Shown: one piece after another, positions 54,344 to 64,000 of the stretch
Position numbering within the stretch: the stretch's first letter is position 1
Layout: each line of letters opens with the position of its first letter
Source: Micractinium sp. NFX-FRZ
Lineage: Eukaryota > Chlorophyta > Trebouxiophyceae > Chlorellales > Chlorellaceae
Assembly (NCBI GenBank): GCA_029339195.1
Contig: JAPTJF010000033.1
Coordinates: 62,001 to 126,000, forward strand
Reading direction: 5' to 3'
DNA length: 64,000 nt
Translations under genes and position numbers: made by a program
Notes under the pieces: generated by a model
The model's input: the letters and a program-made list of their open reading frames with translations, nothing else
Told to the model about the DNA's origin: nothing
Databases searched by the model: none

Positions 54344-55489
54344 GGCTGCCACTAAGTGCTGTGCACGCTCCGAGGCGCCTGAAAGCTCAACCCCGAGCTA
54401 TGAGCAAGGGTGGGCGACGTGCAGCTCAACCCTTAGCGCTGCAGCGTCTTGACGCGATGCACAGCACCTGACCACCTCTCGGGCCGCTCAGATCGCGCGA
54501 TGTAGAGCCCAGGGCGAGCGGTGGGAGGCAAAGAAAGTCGGAGCATTGGCGCCTCAAACCCCGCTCTTTCGCTCGTTTCTGCATTTCCACAATCGCTTTG
54601 ATCGATGTTGACTTAATCAAACCATGTTGTATACCACAGGCCAGCTGCAAGCACACGACATGTGCTTGTCGAGCAGAAAAGTCATTCGGGCGCATTTGGG
54701 AGCGCCAGATGGCCAGGCATGGTATTGCGGATCATAGGGAGCGTTGCCGAAGAACGCGCCTGCCGCAGAAGAGGCAGGGCCTGACTGGGAGGGTGGCGGC
54801 GGTCGGAACGGCAGCAGCCGTCGTGCACCCTGTGTCAGTGTTTCTTCATGTGCACATTGCTGACATTACTGCAGACAACTGTATTGAGTCTCAGCGCATC
54901 TTCCTGGCAGAGTTGCACAGGACGAGCACAAGCGGCTGCCGCCAGCAGGCCCTGGGGACAGCAGCAGGCTGCAAGGTGCTGCTGACGGGTCCTGTCGAGC
55001 CGGCCAGGCAGTGCAGGTGATAGCTAAACATGCAAACGGCCAGGAAGTTATGGGAGGTATTGAGAACCACGTTCACGTATGACACGTCCCTTAAACTATC
55101 GGGCTGCACGCTCTCGTCTCCTGTGCACGCTCGCCTGGTGGGACACTGCCCTCCCGCCTCCCCCGCCAGCACCAAAAGTCACATAGCCTGAAGGAACAAC
55201 ATGTTGCTGTTACCACTGATGGCTCGCGCTTCTGACCCTGTTGACATACTTCAAGGAGCGTACAGGCATCAGTTGACGAGGTGTGGCGTGACAGCACGCT
55301 GCCACGTCGTGCCGCTGTGCTGTGCCGCGGCCTCCATGCCCTTCTCCCTGCCCACTTGCGGCCAGTAGCCGCCTCACGCTCAAAACTGACCGCGATCGCT
55401 TTTTCCGACAGCCACTGCGCTCCCCTTCTCGCAACCGCTGAGTGCCTACAAAGCTTGCGTCACTGCACACTTCTCCAGCAGCAGCAGCC
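54344..55489. promoter_or_regulatory. Head-to-head intergenic region, MPPB and hydrolase
   Basis: 1.15 kb with both promoters. A plus-strand frame at about 54598-55020 (140 codons) is open but matches nothing known and has no start context or partner exons; I do not call it a gene. Confidence 0.5.
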
Positions 55490-58466
55490 ATGAACGGCAG
55501 CGGCGGCGAGGCTGATGTGCAACAACTGGAGGAGAGGTTGAAGGAGACACACGGCGGGGTGGAGAACCAGAGCCCCTTCCACGCCCCGCAGCACCTCCCT
55601 GCAGGCGTGCCGCGCACTGTTTATGATGAGGTGAGCGCCTGGCGATTGTGCATAACGATCGCGGCAACCAGCGGGCGAGCGGGGCAGGCCTGCAGCAGGG
55701 GCAGGACCATCGGCGCCGCCACCGCCCGGCAGCTGCCCCCGCGTGCCGCCCTGTGGCCTCCCCTCACACTCGTCACGCCAGCATCCACCTCCTACCGCAG
55801 CATCCACCGCCCACCGCCTCTCTCCACGCCTTGTTCCCCAATTGAATGCAGATCAAGCCGGAGGTGTACCTGGGCCCTCGAGGTGTCCACCGCCACATGA
55901 TGAACCGGGACGGGCTGCGCCTGCAGACCTACTTCTGGCCTGCGGAGGAGGCCAAGGCGGTGGTGCTCTTCTGCCACGGCCACGGGGCGCACCTGATGTT
56001 TGAGATTCTGAGGCAGACGGTGAGGAGGGGCGGGGGAGACCTCCCTGGGGGGCGAGGCGTGCGGGGGCGGCTGGGGAACGGGGGGCGCAAGGTCAACCCG
56101 GGGGTGGAGCGCCGAGGGCTTTGGCAGGGGCTCTGCATCCAGCGGTCCTCTCCTGCCCCGTCCTGGGTTCAATCCCACGCACCCCTGTTCAGAGCCTGGG
56201 CAAGTTGATGGGCCTACACCGGCAGCACAGCAGCAGCTGGACTTGCCCGCTTATGCCACCCTTGCTTGCATCGCACCCATCTCCCTCGCCCCTCTCCCCA
56301 CCCCCCCTACAGAACCTGGGCGAGCCAATGGCCTACAGCGGCAGCTGGGCAGAGATGTGGAACGCGCGCGGCGTCAGCCTGTGCGGGCTGGACCTGCAGG
56401 GGTGCGGGCGCAGCGAGGGCAAGCGCGGCCTGCGCTTCTACTGCGAGTCGTTTGATGATTATGTGCAGGACGTGCTGCAGCTGGCGCGGTGCGTGGTGCT
56501 CACACCTGCATTTGTCGCAGCGGCGCAGCAAATGTTGCCTGCAGAAGAAGAGGGGTTAGGTGGTGCTGCTTGGAGTGGCTGCCTGTCCGGATTGGCTGCT
56601 GCCAGCACGCTGAAGAACACACACACACACACCTCACTTGAGCGCCTCCCTGCCTCCCACCCTGCCTCCCCTGGACCTGTTGACCGCAGGGAGGTGCAGC
56701 GGGAGGGGCTGGGCGTGCCCGGCTTTGGCCCCGGCCTGCCCGTCTTCTTGGCAGGCATCTCCCTGGGCGGCTGCATCGCATTCAATGCCATGCTGGCGGA
56801 CAGGACGGCAGGCAGCGGGCTGTTCAGGTGAGAAGGGCGTTGTTCAGGTGCCGAGGGGGGGTGGGATCGGTGGGCGGGCTGCTGAGGAGGGGGGTGCGGG
56901 GGCAAGCGGCTGTAAGAGATGCGGAGCACACGGGTGGGTGGGGGAGGCGCGAGAGGGCTGCAGCGCGGCAGGGCTGCTGCACACACACACCTCATCTGCT
57001 GCTGTGCCTCCGCTTCGCCTCTCATTCTTTACCGTTTGCCTGCCCGCAGTGGTGCGGTCCTACTGGCGCCCATGCTTTCCCTCCTCCCATTTCTTCCACT
57101 CTCCCACCCTGTGCCCGCCCGCCTCCCGCGGGGGTGCTGTGCTGCTGGCGCCCATGCCGTCCCTCCTCCCAGCCCTTCACCCTTCCCAACCTTGGCCCGC
57201 CCCTCCTTCCCCACCCACACACAAGCAGGGGTGCAGCGCTGCTGGCTCCCATGCTGTCCCTGGAGAAGGTGTCCCGCAAGGGGCTCAACCCATACATCCG
57301 CCCCATCGCCACCCTGCTGAGCGCGCTGGTGCCCACGGCGGCCATCGTGGCCACCGAGCGCAACGTGCTCTACCCCAACATCCAGGTGTGCTGGGTGGGG
57401 TGGGGTGGGGTGAGATGGGGTGGGTGATTGCGTGGCAGGGCAGTTGTGCCTTGGCGTCCTGCCCACACTAAACCTCCCTGCGCCCGCCCTGCGTGTGCCC
57501 ACTCCTACGCTGAGCTGCGCCCGCCCCACGGTATCCCATCCCACCTCAACCCCACCCGGCCCCACCTGAGCGACCCCATTTCGCACCCGCCCCACCCTCT
57601 CCTGCCAACACGCGTGCAGGCCCAGTGGGACGCCGACCCGCTGGCGTGCCACATCAACACGCGGGTGCGCAACGCCAACGAGTACCTGCGCGTCACGGAG
57701 CAGTCGATGAAGGTGAGGGGTTGGTGGTGTGTGTGTCTAGCTTTTGTGTGAGCGGGAGGGGGAGGCAAAGTAAGACAGAAGGGGGCGGGTGTTGAGGTGC
57801 TTCTTTCATGACCTGGCGCCAAGCTGCTGGCTGACTGCCTGATCGCCCGCCTCGTCCCACCTGCCCCTCCATCCCCCCTACCGCAGCGATTTGGCTGTCG
57901 CGGACCTCCCGTGCACCCGCTTTCTTACGCTTCCTTGCTCCGCTCACCCGTCGCCTCATTGCCCTCCTCTTTGATTGTAGCGCCTGGGCGAAGCCGACTT
58001 CCCCTTCATCGTGTTTCACTCTGAGAACGACACCATGGTCGACTGCGACGGATCCAAGGAGCTCTACCTGCACTCAAAGGTGCGGCGGGCTGGCTGCGCC
58101 GTTCCTGCTTCTTCGTGCTCGCAGACGCACGCTGCAGGGTGGGTGGGGTGGTGGTTGTGCTTTTGGTGGGTGGCGAGCAAGGCACCGACGGGAGGCACCC
58201 GGCAGAGGTGCTACTCCCAGCTCCTCCGACCTGCGCCCCACCCAACCCCCTGCTCCCGCCCCTGCATGCACTAGCTTGTCACCCTCCACCCTCTTGTTGA
58301 CATTGACACCACCCCTCCACGCCTCCCACGCGCGTGTGTGCAGTCCCAGGACAAGACGCTGCGGCTGGTGAACAACATGTGGCACATCCTGGTGCGGGAG
58401 GCGGGCAACGAGCGCATCAACGCGCAGGTCGCGGACTGGGTGCTGGAGCGTGCCACGTCAGCGTAG
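55490..58466 (+). CDS. Alpha/beta hydrolase, monoacylglycerol lipase / caffeoylshikimate esterase type
   Basis: Eight exons: 55490-55630, 55852-56019, 56313-56488, 56690-56827, 57229-57385, 57620-57712, 57981-58079, 58344-58466; 364 residues. Serine hydrolase of the Hydrolase_4 group. The oxyanion-side motif VVLFCHGHGAH is in exon 2, the nucleophile elbow AGISLGGC has Ser186, the acid is Asp308 in FHSENDTMVD, and the His is His338 in NNMWHILVRE. The family also shows GRSEGKRG and LLAPM. No clear signal peptide, so probably cytosolic or loosely membrane-bound. Plant relatives hydrolyse monoacylglycerols or caffeoyl shikimate; with no lignin pathway expected in an alga, lipid turnover is the likelier role. 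Intron 4 carries two decayed copies of the start of exon 5 (see repeat entry). The exon 5 choice is set by the copy that continues into LEKVSRKGLNPYIRP. Confidence 0.88.
57050..57262 (+). repeat. Triplicated exon 5 start within hydrolase intron 4
   Basis: Three tandem versions of the sequence encoding GA(V/A)LLAPML: at 57050-57090 after an intact CCCGCAG acceptor, at about 57131-57170 after CCCGCGG (acceptor lost), and at 57229-57262 after AAGCAG, which is the one that continues into the exon. Confidence 0.88.
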
Positions 58467-59188
58467 TGAGGGGCGTGCTACGAGTCGTGTCACTTGCAGT
58501 GGCCTGAGCAGGTGCCCAGCACACCACACTGGGCGGTGCAGCCTCAAGAGGGGGTGCATCTGCTGGCATCTGCCGTCTGGTGCGGTCCTGCCCGGCCCTC
58601 CTTGCCTGCATACCACTCTGCTTCCCCCCACGCCCTCGATGCCATGCGCGCCTCCTGCTGGCCAACCTCCTGGCCGCAACACTGCCTTCAGATCCCTCCT
58701 GTGCTTCAACATTTGATCCCCTCCTTCAAATCTCTCCCAATTCGGGCGTACCGCTTGCTCGCTGTACTAGTCTTCTGTTCCATCGAATGCGTCGCTCTCT
58801 CTGCAGTCTCCCTCGGCAGGCCTCGCTGCAGGCACCCCTCTTCTGTGTTATATTTTCGTGGCGTCCCGCCTTGCTCTTCTCCCTCACATTGCTCTCGTTA
58901 GCTGCGCCAGCCACCTGCCCCTTCTCCGCGCAGCTCCGCACAGCCACACCTGCTGCGCCCCCACCACACATTCGCCTCTGGCTTGAACTGCTGTCGTCTT
59001 TTGTTGAGCGCTGCCCCCCGACACAACTCCAATAAGCTTTGGCACCTGAGCTGCACCCGCCTCGAGCTGCAACCTCAAATGCCAGGGAATTACATGCCAG
59101 AGGGGACGGGCACAACACATGGCACCGAGTGGTCAAGGCACCAAATGGCTGCTTCAGATCACAGCTGGCTGGTGATCCCCTGATGATG
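58467..59188. other. Convergent intergenic region, hydrolase and TsaE
   Basis: Facing 3' ends; pyrimidine-rich in the first half. No coding signal seen. Confidence 0.6.
59090..59094 (-). terminator. Polyadenylation signal TGTAA for TsaE
   Basis: TGTAA on the minus strand about 95 bases beyond the TsaE stop. Confidence 0.55.
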
Positions 59189-60722
59189 CTATGCTGTGTG
59201 CTGTGGTCTCGTGCCTGCCGCCAGCAGTGCCTCCTCCTCTTCCCGCCCCAGCACGTGGCACCCAACCTCCGCCCCCTCTGCCGCCAGGTAACGCCGCAGC
59301 AGCTGCAGGCGCGGCTGCCAGCGGGCGGTCGCTGGCGCCAGCTGGATGCGCCGCCAGCGCAGGTCCCCGCTGCCCTCCTCATCCTCAGATTCATCCTCGC
59401 TGCCGCAGCTGCTGCTGCTGGCGGCCAGGCCGCCCTCCGCAGGGCCACCGCCACTGCTGCTGGCCCCGCTTTCTCGTTGCTGCTGCTGCTTCTGCTGCCG
59501 CTGCTGCTCAATCGCCTGCTGCAGCCGTGCCTGCTCAGCTCCCTCCACAATCGACACATGCACCGCCAGGTGGTCTGCCGGCAGGTGCTCGCTGCCGGCC
59601 AGCCGCTCGGCCCACTCCACCAGGCACACGGCCTGGGAGAAGGAGGCTGGGAGGTCAAGGCGGGCAAAGTCGTACCGCTGGGTGAGGCGGTACAGGTCAA
59701 AGTGGTGGATCGGCGGCCCTGCAGCAGGGAAGGTGAAGGTAGACTGCACAATTGGTGAGCAAGGGGTTTGGGAAAGGAGGGTGCAGTTGAGCCAGAGGGG
59801 CTCAGTGGCACGCATGGTTGGCACCAGTCAACAAGCATCTCAGCAGCACCCAGACAAGATGGCGAGCATGGCAGCACAGCTGGCACTGTCGGAGAAGCCT
59901 GTCATTGAAGCCCTGTTATTGCCAGCCAGTCCCTGGCTGGCAAGGGTGTGTTGACCAGCCAGAAGAGCAGCAAGCAGCGCCGCAGCGCCTGTGTCTCCGG
60001 GTGCTGCCCCCCTGCGCTTGCCTTGATGGTCGGTGTACATGTTCTGCAGCAGGAAGGTGGGCGATGGCACCGGCAGCTCGTCGTCCTGTGCCGCCGCTCG
60101 AATGAACGCCCGGCTGCAAGGGAGGGGGCAGGGCAAGGAATGGAGGGCTGGTGGGCAACAGACTACTTGCCTGCCTGCCCACGTGCCCTTGCCTGCCTGG
60201 CTGCCTGCTTGCTTTCGCCTACTCTAAAGGATGCATGCAGCAAGTGTGAACAGTGGGTGTTCAGAGCAGCTGCTGGTGTCCCTACTTCTGGCAGGCTCTG
60301 CTGTGGGTTGTCTGTTGGTGATCATTACCCTCGCAAACTTGGGCACCCTCCGCCCATCCCCCCTCCTGCCCTCACCTAAAGTAGCTCTTGCCCGCACCCA
60401 CGCTGCCGTACAGCAGGTAGCAGTCCGCAGGGTGCAGCTCGCAGGCGAAGAAGTGCGCCAGCAGTTGGGTGGCTGTGGGGTTGGTGGCAATGACAGACAG
60501 CCGCTCAATTTGGTGAGGTGCCGCTGCTTCCGCTGCCACCTCTAGCCCCGCCGGCGCCGCTGCTGCCGCCGCCTGTTGCTGCCGCTGTGGTGCCGCGTCT
60601 GCTGCTGCCATCGAGCAAAATGCTCGGACCAGCACGTTGCCTTGCCGGCGAAGGCTGCAGGCCAGGCGAGAAGCCTGGAGAGGTGGCAACATCGCGGCGG
60701 GGCGGGCAGAGAGGCAGGCCAT
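59189..60722 (-). CDS. TSAE: tRNA t6A biosynthesis ATPase TsaE (YjeE family), organelle-targeted
   Basis: Bacterial-type ATPase that works with TsaB/TsaD (or an organellar Qri7-type protein) to make N6-threonylcarbamoyladenosine on tRNAs. Three exons: 60376-60722, 60022-60113, 59189-59718; 322 residues. The N-terminus (MACLSARPAAMLPPLQASRL, further Arg, few acids) looks like an organelle presequence. The TsaE core is clear: P-loop YGSVGAGKSYF, then SPTFLLQNMY, IHHFDLYRL and VCLVEWAERL. Bacterial TsaE is about 150 residues; the extra length is the presequence and a C-terminal extension with Gln-rich and acidic runs (CGSEDESEDEEGSGD). Intron 2 has a GC donor (TCAAG|GCAAGC at 60021), required by the phase that restores QGPPIHHFDLYR. 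Divergent from PEX10. Confidence 0.91.
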
Positions 60723-60943
60723 GGGCCTGACGAGCGGTGAGATGAACTGCGAGCAGCAATTGCCAGCTTGCAGGCGGTGAGAAGCCCAGCTAGAGGCCTG
60801 CTATTGCATTTGAGAGCTGCTGACATGGAAGTCGCTGGTTGAGAAATTGAAGCGCCTTCTTGCATCCTGCACACTGTCTGCGATCGACTTTGAACGACTA
60901 GGAGGGCCGCACGCTCGCACAAGGCGCAGGCGGGGCGGAACGA
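60723..60943. promoter_or_regulatory. Shared promoter region of TsaE and PEX10
   Basis: Only 221 bases separate the two divergent start codons. No TATA box noticed. Confidence 0.6.
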
Positions 60944-62551
60944 ATGGCGGAAGCCGGCCAGGACCTCTTCCCCGCGCCCCCGCAGCCTCATTTTATCCGT
61001 GCACAGCAGAAGGTGGGCGCAGGCAGTGTCGGGTGCCTCTCTGGGCCTGTGCAGACGCGCTGCCCTGCCGCCGGAGGCACCGCCGCCACCGCTGCCGCTG
61101 AGCTGCTCCCAGGTGCCTGCTTTAGTATCACTGCGGAATTCTTACCCCTCCTGCCCACCCTGCCTGCTGCGCAGGATGAGCTGTACCTGCAGCACCTGAC
61201 AGACGCCTGCCACGACGCAGTGCGGCGGGTGCTGGGTCCCCACGGCGCGCTGCGCTGGGCTGGCGAGACGCGCGCAGCGGCACAGCTGCTCTACTATGCT
61301 CTCACAACTGGAGCCGGGCTGCAGACGCTGGGGGAGGAATATTGCGACATAGTGCAGGTGGCAGGGGCGCCGGGGCGCGCTGTGCCGCCCGGTACCCTGC
61401 GCCGGGGGCTGCTGGTGCTGCTTCAGGCAGCGGGGCCGTACTTGGCAGACCGCCTGGCAGCGGGGCAGGAGGAGGAGGACGACGGCGGGTTTGCGGCGTG
61501 GCAGCAGGCGCAGGCGGCAGCCCGAGCGGCATCAGCGGTGGCAGCGGCAGCGGGGGACTCACAGCAGCAACAGCAGGCGGGGCAGCTGCAGAGCCGGGGG
61601 GCCGCCCTGCTCAGCCGCCTGGCCACGGCGGCGCAGCAGCTGCGGGACGCGGCGCGGCGGGCGACGGCGCCAGCAGCGCGGCGGCTCCCAACAGCGGCGG
61701 CTTTTCTGCGGGATCATGCGGCCACACTAGTGCGCATCCACCTGGCTCTCTTCTACATCTTTGGGTCCTACTACCAGCCGTCAAAGCGGGCCACAGGTAT
61801 GTTCTGAATGCTGCCCTGCTCTGGCAGGTTGTGGCGAGTGGATGTGGCTGGCTAAATGGGGCCGCAGGGCATGGCATGTCACTTGCATGTCGGCGGGTGG
61901 CATGCATTGGAAGCAGCGAAAGCACCCAGTGGAGCACCTCCAAGCTAGGCCATGCCCAGTGCCCGCTCCTCTACTTGTGCACCCACCGCCCCCCTTTATT
62001 CTTGCCCCCCTCTGTTCACTCCCCATCCTCCCTCTGCCTCCTCCGCCTATCCCCTGACTGCAGGGGTGCGTTACCTGTTTCTGGGTCGGGCGCTGGAGGG
62101 GCGGCCCAGCTACCACGTGCTGGGCCTGCTGCTGTGCACCCAGCTGGGCGTCTCCGGCCTGATGTGGCTTGCACAGCGGTACCGCAGCAGTACTTCCTTC
62201 ATGATTGGCAGCGGCTGCGACGGCGCTCAGCAGGCAGCAGCAGCGAGGCAGCGCCACGCGGTGCTGCTGTCGGCAGAAGGCAAGCCGCTGCCAGACAGCG
62301 GCTGGGGAGTGAGCAGCGAGGCAGCAGCGGCAAGTGGCGTGGCCGGCGCGGGCAGCGGCCGAGAGGTGCCCGGCAGCCGCAAGTGCCCGCTGTGCCTGTC
62401 GGCACGCGCGCACCCCACTGCCACCCCGTGCGGCCACGTGTTTTGCTGGCAGTGCATCGCAGAGTGGGGCAACCAGAAGCCGGAGTGCCCGCTGTGCCGC
62501 GCTGAGTTTACACCCTCCTCCCTTGTCTGCGTCCGCCACGCCGACTTTTGA
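60944..62551 (+). CDS. PEX10: Peroxisome biogenesis factor 10 (RING peroxin)
   Basis: Membrane-embedded RING E3 ligase that, with PEX2 and PEX12, ubiquitinates the PTS1 receptor for recycling during matrix protein import. Exons 60944-61012, 61175-61796, 62064-62551; 392 residues. The N-terminal domain has the family motifs [20 protein letters not shown] and [20 protein letters not shown], followed by [20 protein letters not shown]. The C-terminal C3HC4 RING reads [20 protein letters not shown], then [19 protein letters not shown]. An Ala/Gln-rich insertion (about residues 120-190) is unusual and fits the habit of proteins in this genome. Intron 1 is 162 bases with no stop in frame, so retention would add 54 residues. 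Homology (RAQQK joined to DELYLQHL) supports splicing. Confidence 0.93.
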
Positions 62552-63065
62552 TCAATACAGACAGGATGTTGCTGGTTTTGCAGTCCTCAGATTGTGTGCC
62601 CACCCATCTCCCTGTACCACTACGGAACCCTGGCCCCTGCCTCTGTACCTCCGCCTTTGCCCACTGCCCTCGGCTGCTACGCCTCACGACAACTTGAAAG
62701 CAGTATGCATTGTTACTTGCATGTGCGCGCGACCCAACACAACAAATCAAAGCAAAGTGGCAACACCAGCGAGAATAAAAAGTAATGCCACACTGTGTCA
62801 GTGGCAGGATACAAGTAAGAAATGCTGGTCGGGCTGTGATGAGGCGCTAGCGCCTGACAGCGCTGCTGCCACGAACCGGCTGCAACAGCCCTGCTTCGCT
62901 GGCCACAACTCGGTCATGCTGCTGCCGCTGCCTGCCCTGCCTTCCTCCGCTTCTTGGCTGCCTCGGACGCCTTCATGGCGTGGGGCAGGATGTGGCAGAA
63001 GGCCTGCGCCACCTTGGAGGCATTTGGCCAGCTGGCCCCGCTCCTGCTAACGTCGTTGGTGCTGG
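62552..63065. other. Convergent intergenic region, PEX10 and HELGH gene
   Basis: Facing 3' ends. No gene or clear signal recognised. Confidence 0.6.
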
Positions 63066-64000
63066 TTAGCGCTTGGGGTCAGCCATGTAAGTCGCCCTGA
63101 GTGCCTCCACAACTTCCTCCGTGCTCGCCCTGCCAAACCACCTTTTCGGAAGCTGCAAGCTGGGGAAGCGCCTGAACACCTCATCCAACGGATCGTGGCC
63201 AAGCCTGCAGACAGGGAAAGAAGGCGCTACAAGTGAAGTCAGGCCTGGCCCCTTCAGGGGTACTAAGGAGTGGCTCCACACCCCTTGACGAGGTCACCAG
63301 AAGAGGGCAGACACCATGGTGCCCAAGGCAGGTGCTTGCCTGGCAGGCAGGAGGAGCTCCAGCTGCAGGGCCTCCACCTCTTGGTGTAGGTCAAGGCGGG
63401 CCCGCTCGTGCCGATCTATGCGCAGACGCCACAACCGCTGCCCCTCTACGCACTCATCAACATGGCGCAGCATGGCATGCCCCAGTTCATGCGCAAGTGT
63501 ATGTGCGTCCATGGAGTCGTCCCGTACTGCTATCCTACCCGCCCCTGCGAACCCGCACACGCTGGTGCCCGGGCAGTGATACACCTTGACCGTCGGCAAG
63601 TCTGCCGGACCTAGCAGGGCCACCGCCTCTGCGTGCTGCTCTGCCAGCTGCTGCCTGACTTTCAGGGTGAGAGGGTGGTCCTCAGGATAGTAGTAAGCCT
63701 CTGCAAGGGTGGGGTTACGGCATGTCAGGCTGCGCGGCCGACTTGCCCACCTGCCTGCCTCTGCGCCTGCTGCCCTCTGCCCGCCCTGGCTGTGCGCAGT
63801 TGCATACAGAGGGCACTGCGAACGACGAAAGCATGACCACTCACTGGTAATCCCAGACTGCTGCCTGTATTCCTCCAGTGAATCCTCGTACCAGGCCTCA
63901 TCGGACGTGTCCCTTGCAGCGGCCTTCCGCACCGGCAGCGCAGGCCTGATCCGTCCTGTTGGCATCACCTCCCATTTCCTGACTATTCCGTCGTAGTCCA
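63066..64000 (-). CDS. Putative HELGH zinc metallopeptidase-like protein (5' end outside window)
   Basis: Three exons visible: 63845-64000 (open to the window edge), 63340-63700, 63066-63204. The visible 217 or so residues include VKVYHCPGTSVCGFAGAG, then MDAHTLAHELGHAMLRHVDE, a zincin-type HExxH motif with the ordered residues expected around it. A long amphipathic segment (RIDRHERARLDLHQEVEAL) and a C-terminal domain (DPLDEVFRRFPSLQLPKRWFG) follow. The Glu after HELGHAMLRHVDE could be a third ligand. I cannot place it in a named peptidase family; it loosely resembles the ImmA/IrrE-type or other small zincins. The second visible intron needs a GC donor (GCCAG|GCAAGC at 63339) to keep phase; a GT alternative at ATG|GTGTCT gives an early stop. 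Confidence 0.6.

Noticed and set aside
54598..55020. 140-codon plus-strand frame in the MPPB/hydrolase intergenic region
   Set aside because: No family resemblance, no splice partners, composition unlike neighbouring genes.
63294..63339. Extension of the HELGH gene through a GT donor at ATG|GTGTCT
   Set aside because: Joining it to the downstream exon gives an immediate frame change and stop; the GC donor keeps the open frame.
1..64000. tRNA, rRNA, CRISPR arrays, transposons or viral genes
   Set aside because: No cloverleaf-like tRNA, rRNA core motif, transposase, reverse transcriptase, terminal inverted repeat or spacer array was recognised when reading both strands.

Overview
This window looks like nuclear DNA from a green alga, most likely a trebouxiophyte of the Chlorella clade. 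It is very GC-rich, and nearly every gene is split by short introns (about 70-250 bases) whose donors are mostly GTGAGT, GTGCGT or GTGGGT and whose acceptors mostly end in CTGCAG or CGCAG. Several genes have the green-algal polyadenylation signal TGTAA about 50-100 bases after the stop. The gene content is plant-like: a Dof transcription factor, a plant-type PP7 phosphatase, CBP80, NFXL and a beta-MPP. I saw no rRNA, tRNA, CRISPR array, transposase or viral gene. All exon models were built by hand by matching splice signals, reading phase and family motifs, and each listed coding total is a multiple of three.

Layout. Positions 1 to about 13,500 hold a tandem array of four copies (the first cut by the window edge) of a gene for a protein with three GATA-like C4 zinc fingers and a long Gln/Ala-rich tail. 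The spacers contain a possible relic of a secreted-protein gene. Then follow, with strand: CBP80 (-), PP7 (+), Dof factor (+), a small Pro-rich presumed organellar protein (-), a second, larger Pro-rich organellar protein (+), a TVP38/TMEM64 (VTT-domain) membrane protein (-), a Lys/Ala/Gln-rich protein with a C-terminal Aux/IAA-like PB1 domain (+), an NFX1-type zinc finger protein with a C-terminal membrane helix (-), a 47-residue brawnin/UQCC6-like microprotein (-), mitochondrial processing peptidase beta subunit (-), a monoacylglycerol lipase/caffeoylshikimate esterase-like hydrolase (+), TsaE (-), peroxin PEX10 (+) and a 5'-truncated HELGH putative metallopeptidase (-). Five pairs are head-to-head (CBP80/PP7, the two Pro-rich genes, TVP38/PB1, MPPB/hydrolase, TsaE/PEX10); the shortest shared promoters are 221 and 290 bases.

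The genes do not form one pathway, but two local themes stand out. The brawnin-like gene (complex III assembly) lies next to beta-MPP, which in plants is a core subunit of complex III, and both are on the same strand. RNA metabolism genes (CBP80, TsaE) are interspersed with organelle biogenesis genes (MPPB, PEX10, TsaE). At the structural level, three different genes carry tandem duplications of exon-intron boundary segments inside introns, and four introns use the GC donor AG|GCAAG. The most interesting protein finding is the PB1 domain with an Aux/IAA-like signature in an apparent chlorophyte.
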